Origin: Actinomycetes bacterium
Lineage (GTDB): Bacteria > Actinomycetota > Actinomycetes > Actinomycetales > Beutenbergiaceae
Reading direction: 5' to 3'
Length of the DNA: 7,825 bases
NCBI GenBank assembly: GCA_021793935.1
Contig: JAJYRV010000082.1
Span: 1-7,825 of the forward strand
Position 1 is the first letter of the stretch. Every line of letters starts with the position of its first letter. Positions 1-6,691 of this stretch are shown piece by piece. The translations under genes and the position numbers were made by a program. The notes beneath the pieces are model-generated. The model was not told where the DNA came from and searched no databases. It was given only the letters and a program-made list of their open reading frames with translations.

Positions 1-112
1 CGTCGGTGTTGCCGGGGTCGTCCCCGTCGGTGTTGCCGGGTTGCTCTCCGTCGGTGTTGCCGGGTTGCTCTCCGTCGGTGTTGCCGGGGTCGTCCCCGTC
101 GGTGTCGCCCGG
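1..112 (-). repeat. 24-bp tandem repeat encoding a PGNTDGDD/PGNTDGEQ linker
   Basis: There are four full 24-bp units (112-89, 88-65, 64-41, 40-17) and a partial fifth running off base 1. They encode PGDTDGDD, PGNTDGEQ, PGNTDGEQ, PGNTDGDD and PGNTD. The codons are nearly identical in all units (only the DD/EQ ending and one D/N vary), which suggests recent slippage or recombination. Such acidic Pro-Gly-Asp-Thr linkers usually sit between the folded part of a surface protein and its wall anchor; that role is inferred here. Confidence 0.9.
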
Positions 113-2482
113 GCCCTCTTCGTCGTCCGTCACAGTGAACACGATCGAGGCCGAGAGATCACCGGAGGAAAGAACTGCGGTGTGGTCTCCTGCTGAAAGC
201 GTGTCTGAGATGAATGTGAAGGAGACAGTCCCTTCGGCGTCGGCGGATTGAGTCCCGATCTCATCGGAGTTCACGCTGAAAGTGACTGTGTCTCCGGCAG
301 GGAAGCCCGTGCCGGTGAAGACGATGCCCGAACCAGCGAGCTCGGAGGTGGTCAATCGATCCGTCGAAGCGACGACCTCAGGATCAACAGTCGGAGCAGG
401 TTCATAATCACCGTCTCCGGTCGCGGACCAGTGCAGGTAGTTGTATCCGCATGAACCGTTATCGATGAGCATCGTGCCCGAGGCGGTGCCGTCGGCGTTC
501 ACCGTGCCATAGACAGTAACCTCGTCTGCCGTAGTGTCCGGTGACCAGCTCACGGCAAACGCTCGATCCGAGGTGATGCGCGTGGGGGGCATCCCATCGA
601 AGTCGATGGTTCCGGTCGGGTTGTTCGGAGACAGCCAGCACACCCAACGGTATTCGGAGGAGAACCCGGAGATGATTCCCTCGTCATCCACAGTGAACGT
701 GACGTCGAATTCGTCGATCTCGGATGACCAGATCGTGCCTGCGATGGGCTGCTCAGCAGTGCCCGTGAACGTACCTGCCGGCGCCGGATCCCCATCCGCG
801 TCGGGCACAACGGTGAGTGACGCCGACACCGAGACGGCCGGGTGAATGAGTTCGATCGTGTGCTCGCCGACCCCGAGTGCGTCGGTCAATTCGTAATCGA
901 GTGATCCGAGCCCGGCGAACACTGAATCCACCACGGTGCCGTTCACCGTCACATCTACAGGGGAATCCTCCACGAGATCGCGGGCAATGACTGTGATCGG
1001 TGAGTCCGAGGATTCAGGAAGCACCTCGGGAACTACGAGCATCAGCGGAGTCCCATCGTAGTCAGCGAAATATGTTTCATCGGCGACGACGTCGAAGGTC
1101 GCTGAAATGCTGCCCGTCGCTGCGGTGATCGTGAGGGTGTGGGTGCCGGCACCGAGGGCGCCAACGAACACGAACTCGACGTCGCCGAAGAAGTCCGCCT
1201 CGGCGGTGAAGGTTTCGTCACCGATCTGGATCGTGAGTGCTTCGTCCTGCTCGAATCCTGATCCGGTGACGGTGAGACCATCGCGTTCGATATCCCATTG
1301 CGAGATCGGGGCGATGGGATCGACCTCGAAGGCGGGGTCCGGGTCGATTGGTTCGCCATCGAGTTCGGCAGTCCACGAGAGGATGGAATCACCGCACGGC
1401 CCGTGGTCGAAGACGAACGTACCAGTGGCCGAACCGTCAGCGTTCACGACTCCGGTGAGGGTGTAATCCGAGGCTCCCGGTGACCAGGTGATCTCGAAGG
1501 GACGGTCTACAGTGACGGGAGTGGTGGGAAACTCGCTATCGGCAAGCTCGAGGTAGCCAGATTCGACTCCGCCGGCAACGCAGACCCACCAGAACTCCCC
1601 GCTAAGATCGCGAATGCTCCCAGAATCGTCCACCTCAAAGCTGAATGGACGGGTGTCAGGATCATCGAGTTCACCATGACCTGCGTGGGTTTGAACGGAG
1701 CTGCCCACGTACGTGCCAGGGGCAGGAGCCTCGCCCTGCTCGTCGGCGACGACCGTGAATTCATGACTCGCGATGCCGACCGGGTGGCGGAATTCGACAA
1801 GGTACTCACCCGGCGCGTAGTCGCCGATAAGTTCGTATTCGAAGTGGTATGCGTGCTGGACCGTTTCGATGATGGCCCCGTTGAGGTACACATCAACGGG
1901 AGTGTCGTACGGAAAGTCCGTGACGTAATACTCGATCGGCTCACTTGCAATCTCCGAGACCGTCCTCACATCGTGGCTCGCCGTCAGGGACGGTTCTGCG
2001 GTGTGATCGGCGTACCACTGCGCATTGTCGATCACGAAGAACGAATCGGAGACCTGGCCGACGTCTGCGACCAACGTGAGGGTGTGCTCACCAGCGGAGG
2101 CAGTGCTGGTGACGAAGTCGGCAATCTCCCCATTCGCGTCGGCGACGACCGTGCCCACGGAGGTCGTGCCCACCTGCACCTCGACCGAGGAGGACGGCTG
2201 GAAACCCGACCCTTCGACCTCCAAGCCGGTGCGCTCGAGATCCCACTCCGCGATCTCGGCCGGATCGCCGAAGAAGCAGCTGGTGTAGCCGCCGAGACAG
2301 ATCGACAGATCCGCCCCGTCCTTGGCGGGAATCTCAGCTTCGCCGCTTCTGTCGGAATCAGCCATAGCGGGGGAGGCGAAACTGACCAGCAGTGCCGCTG
2401 CCCCCAATGCACTCATCATGGGGCGTTTTCGCCCCCGCGTTCGCTTGTGTTCAGGCTCCGTTGTGATCACGAGGCTCCTCAT
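1..2482 (-). CDS. Secreted modular surface protein with tandem Ig-like cassettes (C-terminus outside window)
   Basis: The minus-strand frame is open from the ATG at 2482 to base 1 (827 residues, no stop), so the gene is cut by the window edge. A basic n-region (KRTRGRKR, about 13-20) is followed by a hydrophobic stretch and SPAMA, giving a predicted signal peptidase I cut after Ala41. The mature part is almost all beta-type sequence: A modules (about 76-151, 390-466, 702-784, with GxGF near their start and AGxHT near their end), B modules (163-245, 479-559, each with PVDVxxNG), and C modules (250-374, 564-688, each with two Cys, FxxxWSP and VNADGxAxGT). An acidic repeat linker starts at about 787. 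The IPT/TIG or Ig-like fold is inferred from pattern only. The missing C-terminus may carry an LPXTG or membrane anchor. No good ribosome binding site precedes ATG 2482. A GTG at 2470 has AGGAG only 4 nt upstream, ATGs lie at 2419 and 2416, and an in-frame ATG lies at 2539. The frame closes upstream at a TAG at 2554-2556. Function is unknown; adhesion or surface display is a guess. Confidence 0.87.
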   Translation of the reverse strand, partial: MRSLVITTEPEHKRTRGRKRPMMSALGAAALLVSFASPAMADSDRSGEAEIPAKDGADLSICLGGYTSCFFGDPAEIAEWDLERTGLEVEGSGFQPSSSVEVQVGTTSVGTVVADANGEIADFVTSTASAGEHTLTLVADVGQVSDSFFVIDNAQWYADHTAEPSLTASHDVRTVSEIASEPIEYYVTDFPYDTPVDVYLNGAIIETVQHAYHFEYELIGDYAPGEYLVEFRHPVGIASHEFTVVADEQGEAPAPGTYVGSSVQTHAGHGELDDPDTRPFSFEVDDSGSIRDLSGEFWWVCVAGGVESGYLELADSEFPTTPVTVDRPFEITWSPGASDYTLTGVVNADGSATGTFVFDHGPCGDSILSWTAELDGEPIDPDPAFEVDPIAPISQWDIERDGLTVTGSGFEQDEALTIQIGDETFTAEADFFGDVEFVFVGALGAGTHTLTITAATGSISATFDVVADETYFADYDGTPLMLVVPEVLPESSDSPITVIARDLVEDSPVDVTVNGTVVDSVFAGLGSLDYELTDALGVGEHTIELIHPAVSVSASLTVVPDADGDPAPAGTFTGTAEQPIAGTIWSSEIDEFDVTFTVDDEGIISGFSSEYRWVCWLSPNNPTGTIDFDGMPPTRITSDRAFAVSWSPDTTADEVTVYGTVNADGTASGTMLIDNGSCGYNYLHWSATGDGDYEPAPTVDPEVVASTDRLTTSELAGSGIVFTGTGFPAGDTVTFSVNSDEIGTQSADAEGTVSFTFISDTLSAGDHTAVLSSGDLSASIVFTVTDDEEGPGDTDGDDPGNTDGEQPGNTDGEQPGNTDGDDPGNTD
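380..2257 (-). repeat. Two tandem A-B-C domain cassettes, about 313 codons each
   Basis: Residues 76-389 (2257-1316) and 390-701 (1315-380) have the same three-module order. Matching landmarks include EWDLER/QWDIER and EGSGF/TGSGF (A), PVDVYLNG/PVDVTVNG and HPVGIASH/HPAVSVSA (B), and PAPGTYVG/PAPAGTFTG, WWVCV/WVCWL, ITWSPG/VSWSPD, VNADGSATGT/VNADGTASGT and GPCGD/GSCGY (C). The period is 312-314 residues. Clear divergence between the copies indicates an old duplication under protein-level constraint. A third A module follows at 379-131. Confidence 0.85.
2360..2482 (-). other. Signal peptide coding segment of the surface protein
   Basis: Residues 1-41 read as an export signal: a charged n-region ending GRKRP, then MMSALGAAALLVSFASP, then the AMA cleavage motif before Asp42. 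A 41-residue signal is long but normal for Gram-positive surface proteins. If translation starts at the internal ATG at 2419, the n-region would lose its basic residues, which favours a start further upstream. Confidence 0.8.
2420..2435 (-). other. Perfect 6-bp stem, 4-nt loop hairpin inside the signal-peptide codons
   Basis: On the coding strand the sequence is GGGGCG-AAAA-CGCCCC, directly followed by ATGATG (codons 22-23). It lies within the codons for GRKRP. It could form in the mRNA just before the internal ATGs. It has no U-tract, so it is not a terminator. It may be a chance result of basic codons, or it may affect start choice. Confidence 0.55.
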
Positions 2483-2541
2483 TTCGTTTGACCGAGACAG
2501 GTAGTGGCGCTGGGCACAGCCGAGTGCACCGAGCAGCATCC

Positions 2542-2553
2542 AGAACAAGTTCT
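2542..2553. promoter_or_regulatory. Candidate operator: AGAAC-N2-GTTCT inverted repeat with nearby GTTCC copies
   Basis: The 123-bp gap between regulator and surface gene (2483-2605) contains this 5-bp inverted repeat, 59 bp before the surface-protein ATG. On the minus strand GTTCY also begins at 2598 and 2588 (GTTCC twice), and the right half of the inverted repeat begins at 2546. The spacings of 10 and 42 bp would place the three on the same face of the helix. I see no convincing -35/-10 pair and no clear terminator hairpin with a U-tract in this gap. Binding by the upstream regulator is speculative, and a 5-bp half-site can occur by chance. Confidence 0.25.
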
Positions 2554-2605
2554 AGTGAGGATGAGCCCCGTTGGCACGCAAGCGGAACAATGTGGAACGG
2601 AAAGG

Positions 2606-5137
2606 CTAGGTGGTGGTCGGAGCCGGGTCGAACAAGTTTTCTGCACGATAAGATCCCGCCCGGCGGTAGGCGGTCCTCGCCTGCGAGAATTCTCGTGCGC
2701 GGTCTTCGGGCTCTGAACTCACTTCGCCCCGCAGCTGGTGCAAGCGGCCCCGCAACTCGAAGTCGCCGCCGTCGGCGAGATACGATTCGGCCTCAACGAG
2801 ACTCGCCCGTGCTGCATCGAGGTCGCCGAGATCGGCAGAGAGCCGGGCGTGCACGATCAACGCCTCCGCGTTGACCACGCCGATACCCAGATCCTCGGCG
2901 AGCGAGAGAACCTTCGCGATGCGGGCACTAGCCTCGGTCAGTTCGCCCAGATCCCGGAGCGTTTGTGCCGCCGTGATCTCGCCCGCTGCTTCGAGATAGA
3001 CCAGGCCCAGCTCTCGGGTGAGGCCAATGCCGGAATCAGCATCCGTCAGGGCCCGGGAATAGTCTCGTGTGGCCCTGTTCAACTCCGCCATGTTGACGAG
3101 CGCGTTCGCCCGTAGAACCGTATTCCCGCATGCCTCGGCCCCCTGTAGCGCCCGCTCGAGGACTTCCCGCTCCTGTGTGAAGTGTCCGGAGGTGTGTAGT
3201 ACCACGCTGAGGTTGATGAGCGCTGAGATCAGACGGACCGGTTCGTCACGTTCCTCGTGGATCTCCACAGCCCTGCGCAGGCTCTTGGCCGCGCGCTCGA
3301 GGCGCCCCTGGCGCAGGTCGATGATCGCCGACATGTTCTCGATCAGGCCGGCCGTGCCCGGGTCGGAGAGCACCCCGGCATCGGCGATGAGGCGCTGCGC
3401 CCTCTCGAAGTGTTCCTGTGCTTCCTCCGGCCGCTGGCTGTTGACGAGGAGCTGCCCGGAATCGAGACTCGCCATCGCAAGAGCATCATGATCGCCGACG
3501 TCAGCGGCGAGGTCCGCGGCTGCCTCATGAAGCCGTAACGCGTCGGAGTTGTGCCCAGCGAAGTTCATCCACCAGCTCAGACCCTCGGAGATGCGAAACA
3601 GCAGCTCCGGGTGTCCCCGTTGCGGTGCTGCATGCGCCAACGCGAGCAATGAGGGCAGCCGGCGCTGCAGCCATGCGGCCGCTTCCTCCGTTGGCCAAGC
3701 CCGGCTCGGGTACTCAAACGTGGTACGGCGCGGAACGTCGTTCACCTCTGCCGCGAGTGTTTCGTATGCCGCCCACACGCGTTGCGCGAAGTGCTTGCCC
3801 AACCGGTGGAACGCCGCGTCCCGAGTGCGTGGGGAGTCAGTCTCCTCCGACTGCTCCTTGGCATAAGCCCGAACGAGCGCATGCAGTCCGAACCGCCCTT
3901 CGCCGCGCGGGGTGATGAGGCTAGCTCCAGCGAGCACTCCGTGTGCTTCGGTGGCCTCCTCGGGTGAGATGTTCGTGAGGATCGCGGCTTCTTCGATATC
4001 GACCTCGCTTACGGGTAGGTCGGCCAGCGCGCGCAACAGACGCGCGGCGGACGCGGGCAGTGCGCGATAGGAGATGTCGAGCTCGGCTCGCAGTTCGTCA
4101 TCCACTCGGGGAGTGGCAAGCCGGCGTCGCATCAGGTCGACGTGTTCGGCCAGGGTCCATTCCGGGTGAGTCGCCAACCGGCTCCCGACGAGGGCGATCG
4201 CCAACGGTAGACCGCCGGTTATCTCTGCCAGGTGCTCCGCATGATCTTCCGGCTCTCCAGCGAACGAAACGGAGTTGCCCGCAGCCGCGGTGAGGGTGTG
4301 GAGCATCGCCGCGGTTTCGTGTGCACCGAGTCCGCCCAATTCCACATGGGCCCAATCGCCGGCGTTCGACAACGGGGCGCGGCTCGTGACGATCACGGGA
4401 ATTCCAGTGGAATCGCCGAGGATCTCCCTGACCTGGCCAGGGTTCGCGGCGTCATCGAGCACGAGCAGTCTGCCGGAGCTCTCCAGCGTCCGCAGGAGTC
4501 GACCCTTCCCGTCGACCTCGCCCTCACCTGCGCCCAACCCTCGTAGGATCGCGCGTTTCGCGGCCTGCGGAGTCACCGGTGGAGACTCTGCGTTGTGGCC
4601 GCGCAGGTCCAAGAAGAGTGCTCCAAAGGGAAATTCTTGTGCCGCTCGAAGTGCGAGCTGGGTCTTTCCTGCCCCGGCCATTGCCGATACCCAGGCGAGC
4701 CCGTTCGAGGTGACGACCTCCAAGACCCGAGCGAGTTCCGCTGTCCGGCCGGTGAAATACGGCACCGGTGCGGGAACGTCGTCTCGGACCGAAGCAACAG
4801 CGGCACCGTCGGAAGCCGCCCGGGCCAGTCGAAGGCGGGCTGCCCACCGTTGGCGAAGGCCCGGCGGAAGGCCAAGCGCGAGCGCGATCTCTATCACCGC
4901 ATCGGTATCGATCCGGCGCCGGCCATCCTGGAAACAACGGTAGATCGTAGTCCGGGGGATCCTTCGCTCATGCTCGGGCACACCGCGGCTGCCGCGTTGC
5001 GCGGCGATCCGCCGACCGATCTCTGCGAAGGAAGGCGCGCCGTCGGCGTCCCGCAGCGCCCGCAACTCCCTGGCGATCTGGTCAAGACTTGCGGGAGGAT
5101 CGGCCCAGTCGATCGCGGGAATACTACCGTCGGGCAT
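2606..5137 (-). CDS. HTH-STAND NTPase-TPR transcriptional regulator (843 aa)
   Basis: A complete cytoplasmic protein, probably a signal-responsive transcription regulator of the STAND class. Residues 17-105 are helical and helix-turn-helix-like (SFAEIGRRIAAQ, then RTTIYRCFQDGRRRIDTDA). The NTPase core follows: Walker A MAGAGKTQ at 153-160, Walker B LLVLDDA at 224-230, a sensor-like VIVTSR at 248-253, the GGLPLA motif at 308-313, and FGLHALVRAYA at 416-426 in the place of the MHD motif. Residues from about 510 to 825 are alpha-helical repeats of TPR type, the usual ligand-sensing part. In known STAND proteins ATP binding switches an autoinhibited monomer to an oligomer; that is family knowledge, not seen here. 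ATG 5137 is supported by GGAG 7 nt upstream, and the next gene downstream is the surface protein. No bacterial transcriptional activation (SARP) or LuxR domain is visible. AfsR-like or defence-type STAND proteins are alternatives; the N-terminal HTH favours a regulator. Confidence 0.9.
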   Translation of the reverse strand: MPDGSIPAIDWADPPASLDQIARELRALRDADGAPSFAEIGRRIAAQRGSRGVPEHERRIPRTTIYRCFQDGRRRIDTDAVIEIALALGLPPGLRQRWAARLRLARAASDGAAVASVRDDVPAPVPYFTGRTAELARVLEVVTSNGLAWVSAMAGAGKTQLALRAAQEFPFGALFLDLRGHNAESPPVTPQAAKRAILRGLGAGEGEVDGKGRLLRTLESSGRLLVLDDAANPGQVREILGDSTGIPVIVTSRAPLSNAGDWAHVELGGLGAHETAAMLHTLTAAAGNSVSFAGEPEDHAEHLAEITGGLPLAIALVGSRLATHPEWTLAEHVDLMRRRLATPRVDDELRAELDISYRALPASAARLLRALADLPVSEVDIEEAAILTNISPEEATEAHGVLAGASLITPRGEGRFGLHALVRAYAKEQSEETDSPRTRDAAFHRLGKHFAQRVWAAYETLAAEVNDVPRRTTFEYPSRAWPTEEAAAWLQRRLPSLLALAHAAPQRGHPELLFRISEGLSWWMNFAGHNSDALRLHEAAADLAADVGDHDALAMASLDSGQLLVNSQRPEEAQEHFERAQRLIADAGVLSDPGTAGLIENMSAIIDLRQGRLERAAKSLRRAVEIHEERDEPVRLISALINLSVVLHTSGHFTQEREVLERALQGAEACGNTVLRANALVNMAELNRATRDYSRALTDADSGIGLTRELGLVYLEAAGEITAAQTLRDLGELTEASARIAKVLSLAEDLGIGVVNAEALIVHARLSADLGDLDAARASLVEAESYLADGGDFELRGRLHQLRGEVSSEPEDRAREFSQARTAYRRAGSYRAENLFDPAPTTT

Positions 5138-5144
5138 GGTACGG

Positions 5145-5148
5145 CTCC
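5145..5148 (-). promoter_or_regulatory. Ribosome binding site of the STAND regulator
   Basis: GGAG on the minus strand lies 7 nt before ATG 5137, a standard spacing. It supports this start. No strong promoter hexamers are visible between here and the IS end at about 5213. Confidence 0.6.
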
Positions 5149-5212
5149 GTGTGCGGGTCTGCGGTCGGCGCGAACTCTACTCGCTTTTACGGGCCACATG
5201 CTATCCGACGAC

Positions 5213-5238
5213 GAGGCTCATAGGTAGCACCGCGAAAT
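5213..5238 (+). repeat. Left outer IS end repeat (degenerate copy)
   Basis: GAGGCTCA-N8-ACCGCGAAAT. It resembles the right outer repeat but lacks two C residues in the second block and has mismatches in the first. It lies 7 bp outside the left inner repeat. Confidence 0.5.
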
Positions 5239-5245
5239 GGGGGCC

Positions 5246-5273
5246 GTGCCTCACAGACTATTCCCCGCGTAAT
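5246..5273 (+). repeat. Left inner IS end repeat
   Basis: GTGCCTCA-N8-TCCCCGCGTAAT. All 20 defined positions match the inverted copy at 6600-6627, while the 8-bp spacers differ. This is the pattern expected of a bipartite transposase binding site. Confidence 0.85.
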
Positions 5274-5311
5274 GCCTTTCGGGATCTGAGGGGACGGCCC
5301 ACGCTGGGGTG

Positions 5312-6596
5312 ATGAGCAAGGATGAGATTTCTATGACGGCTCGAATCGAGATCACGAAGAAGTACGCCCAGGCCTATGAGCGGGCGTCTAAGAAAGATAA
5401 AGGCAAAATTTTGGACATGGTGGTGGGTGGTGACGGGGTGGAATCGGGATCATGCCCGCCAGCAGCTGCGCCGACGGATGCGTCAGGAGCCGGACAGGGC
5501 GAAGGCCACCGTGGTGGCGGGTGGATCAGCGTGGGACCAAGGCGCGGAAGTATTCCTACGATGCGACCGTAGTGTTGGGAGCGGGTGTGGGGCGCCTCGG
5601 GTGGGTCGCGGGAGGAAGTGCCTGGCGGCGGGGATGGAAGACTGGCTGGACGCGTTGGAACCTGGTCCCGGGCCAGGGCCGCAACAGCGCCCAGGTGCCC
5701 AAGGAGTTGTTGGCGATGAGCCCGGCAACGATTGAGTGAGTACTTAAAACCGGTGCGTGATGACGATCCGGTCAAGGTAAAGGAACCACCACCCCCGCAA
5801 ACTCGCTGTTGCGGAACTCGGTGGCGATCCGCACCTCCGCCGACGAGGTCGACGACGAACCGGGGTTGTTAGAAGTCGATACCGTTGCTCACTGCGGGCC
5901 GACGATGAAGGGCGAGTTCGCCCGCAGTGTGAACTCCCGCCGATATGCGTATCGGGTGGGTGTACACCGTCGCGATCCGCAATAACGCTGCGGTGCACAT
6001 CAAAAATGCGTGCACCCAGATGGTCGAGTCGGTGCCGTATTTGGTGACCAGTTTGGACTTCGACAATGGCTCAGAATTCATGAATTACGACCTGCTGGAC
6101 TGGGCCAGTGAGCATAAGGTGTTTTTCACTCGGGGCCGACCGTACTTGAAGAACGATCAAGCAACGATTGAATCGAAGAATAATCACCTGGTGTGCCGCC
6201 CGCGGGTTCTACTACCGCTACGACACGGCTGAAGAGCTGAAAGTGCTCAACGAATTGTGGCCGTTGGTGGGTGACCGGCTCAACTTCTTCACCCCGACTT
6301 AGAAACCTACCGGGCACTCCACAGATCGGGTAGGCAGGCGTAAACGTGTTTATGACGCTCCCCGAAGCCCCTACCGACGGCTACTGCAGGCCGGGATACT
6401 GTCTGCCGAGCAGGAGGCGGAACTGGCCGACTACAAAGCCTCCCTGGATCCCCTCTACCTTGCCCACGAGATCGACCGTCTTCAGCAGCGGTTGATCAAA
6501 CTGTCTGCTGAGAAGACGCGTGACCTCCAGCGTAACGTCCTCGCCCAAGCGGCGCTGCCTGCGATCGAGGGCATCAAGATCCACCAGACCGGCTAA
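5312..6596 (+). pseudogene. IS transposase pseudogene (rve-type DDE integrase core), frameshifted
   Basis: Reading across frames recovers one continuous protein of about 425 residues. The N-terminal part is probably DNA-binding (ARIEITKKYAQAYERASKK, then VTGWNRDHARQQLRRR). It continues through KARKYSYDA, RVWGASGGS, KCLAAGMEDWLDALE, LVPGQGRNSAQV, EYLKPVRDDDPV and LLRNSVAIRT to the catalytic core and a basic C-terminal tail ending GIKIHQTG. The catalytic triad is intact: Asp in LEVDTVAHCG (5878-5880), Asp in LDFDNGSEF (6062-6064) and Glu in NDQATIESKNN (6170-6172), with exactly 35 residues between the last two. The frame changes near 5429, 5520, 5578, 5612, 5661, 5737, 5776, 5936 and 6200, and an in-frame TAG lies at 6300-6302. 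No functional protein can come from it by ordinary translation. The start may be ATG 5333, which has AAGGA 10 nt upstream and fits an MTARIE-type N-terminus. Family membership comes from the DD(35)E pattern and remembered similarity to actinobacterial integrase-type transposases. Confidence 0.9.
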
Positions 6597-6599
6597 TCG

Positions 6600-6627
6600 A
6601 TTACGCGGGGACTTTTAACTGAGGCAC
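6600..6627 (-). repeat. Right inner IS end repeat
   Basis: The minus strand reads GTGCCTCA-N8-TCCCCGCGTAAT, an inverted match to 5246-5273. It starts 3 bp after the transposase stop codon. Confidence 0.85.
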
Positions 6628-6635
6628 GGGGGTAA

Positions 6636-6663
6636 ATTTCGCGGGGGCCTTGACGTGAGGCAC
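6636..6663 (-). repeat. Right outer IS end repeat
   Basis: The minus strand reads GTGCCTCA-N8-CCCCCGCGAAAT. It matches the right inner repeat at 18 of 20 defined positions with the same 8-bp spacing, and lies 8 bp outside it. It probably marks the right tip of the element. Confidence 0.75.
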
Positions 6664-6691
6664 CTCGTCCGAGGGAGTGCTCCTGCTGCTC

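Larger units (their letters stand above)
5213..6663 (+). mobile_element. Decayed DDE insertion sequence, about 1.45 kb
   Basis: The element holds one broken transposase gene (5312-6596) flanked by inverted ends. The inner end repeats match in inverted orientation (GTGCCTCA-N8-TCCCCGCGTAAT, 5246-5273 against 6600-6627), and both ends also carry a second, outer repeat copy. The outer limits are placed at the ends of the outer repeats and may be off by a few bases; a shared GACGAGG at 5210-5216 and 6663-6669 (inverted) could belong to the ends. I found no convincing target-site duplication. No IstB-like ATPase gene is present. The IS family is not assigned. The element lies in the gap between the helicase and the regulator and interrupts neither reading frame. 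Confidence 0.85.

Noticed and set aside
1..112. Short regular repeats as a CRISPR array
   Set aside because: The 24-bp units are directly adjacent with no spacers, and they translate in frame as the linker of the surface protein.
1676..2491. A 271-codon plus-strand open frame opposite the surface-protein gene
   Set aside because: It mirrors the codons of the minus-strand gene, which has a signal peptide and internal domain repeats. The antisense product shows no recognisable motifs and its composition is typical of high-GC shadow frames.
5309..5572. An 87-codon plus-strand open frame as an independent small gene
   Set aside because: Only its first 40 or so residues make sense, as the N-terminus of the IS transposase. 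The rest is out-of-frame sequence after the first frameshift.
5945..6232. A 95-codon open frame as a separate small protein
   Set aside because: It is the middle segment of the broken transposase, holding the second catalytic Asp and the Glu, bounded by frameshifts on both sides.
6663..6674. CCTCG-TC-CGAGG palindrome after the helicase stop as a terminator
   Set aside because: The loop is only 2 nt, the stem is 5 bp at most, there is no U-tract, and the stretch overlaps the tip of the IS.
5200..6675. Target-site duplication flanking the IS
   Set aside because: The shared GACGAGG at both edges is inverted rather than direct, so it is either part of the ends or chance. No direct repeat was found at the edges.
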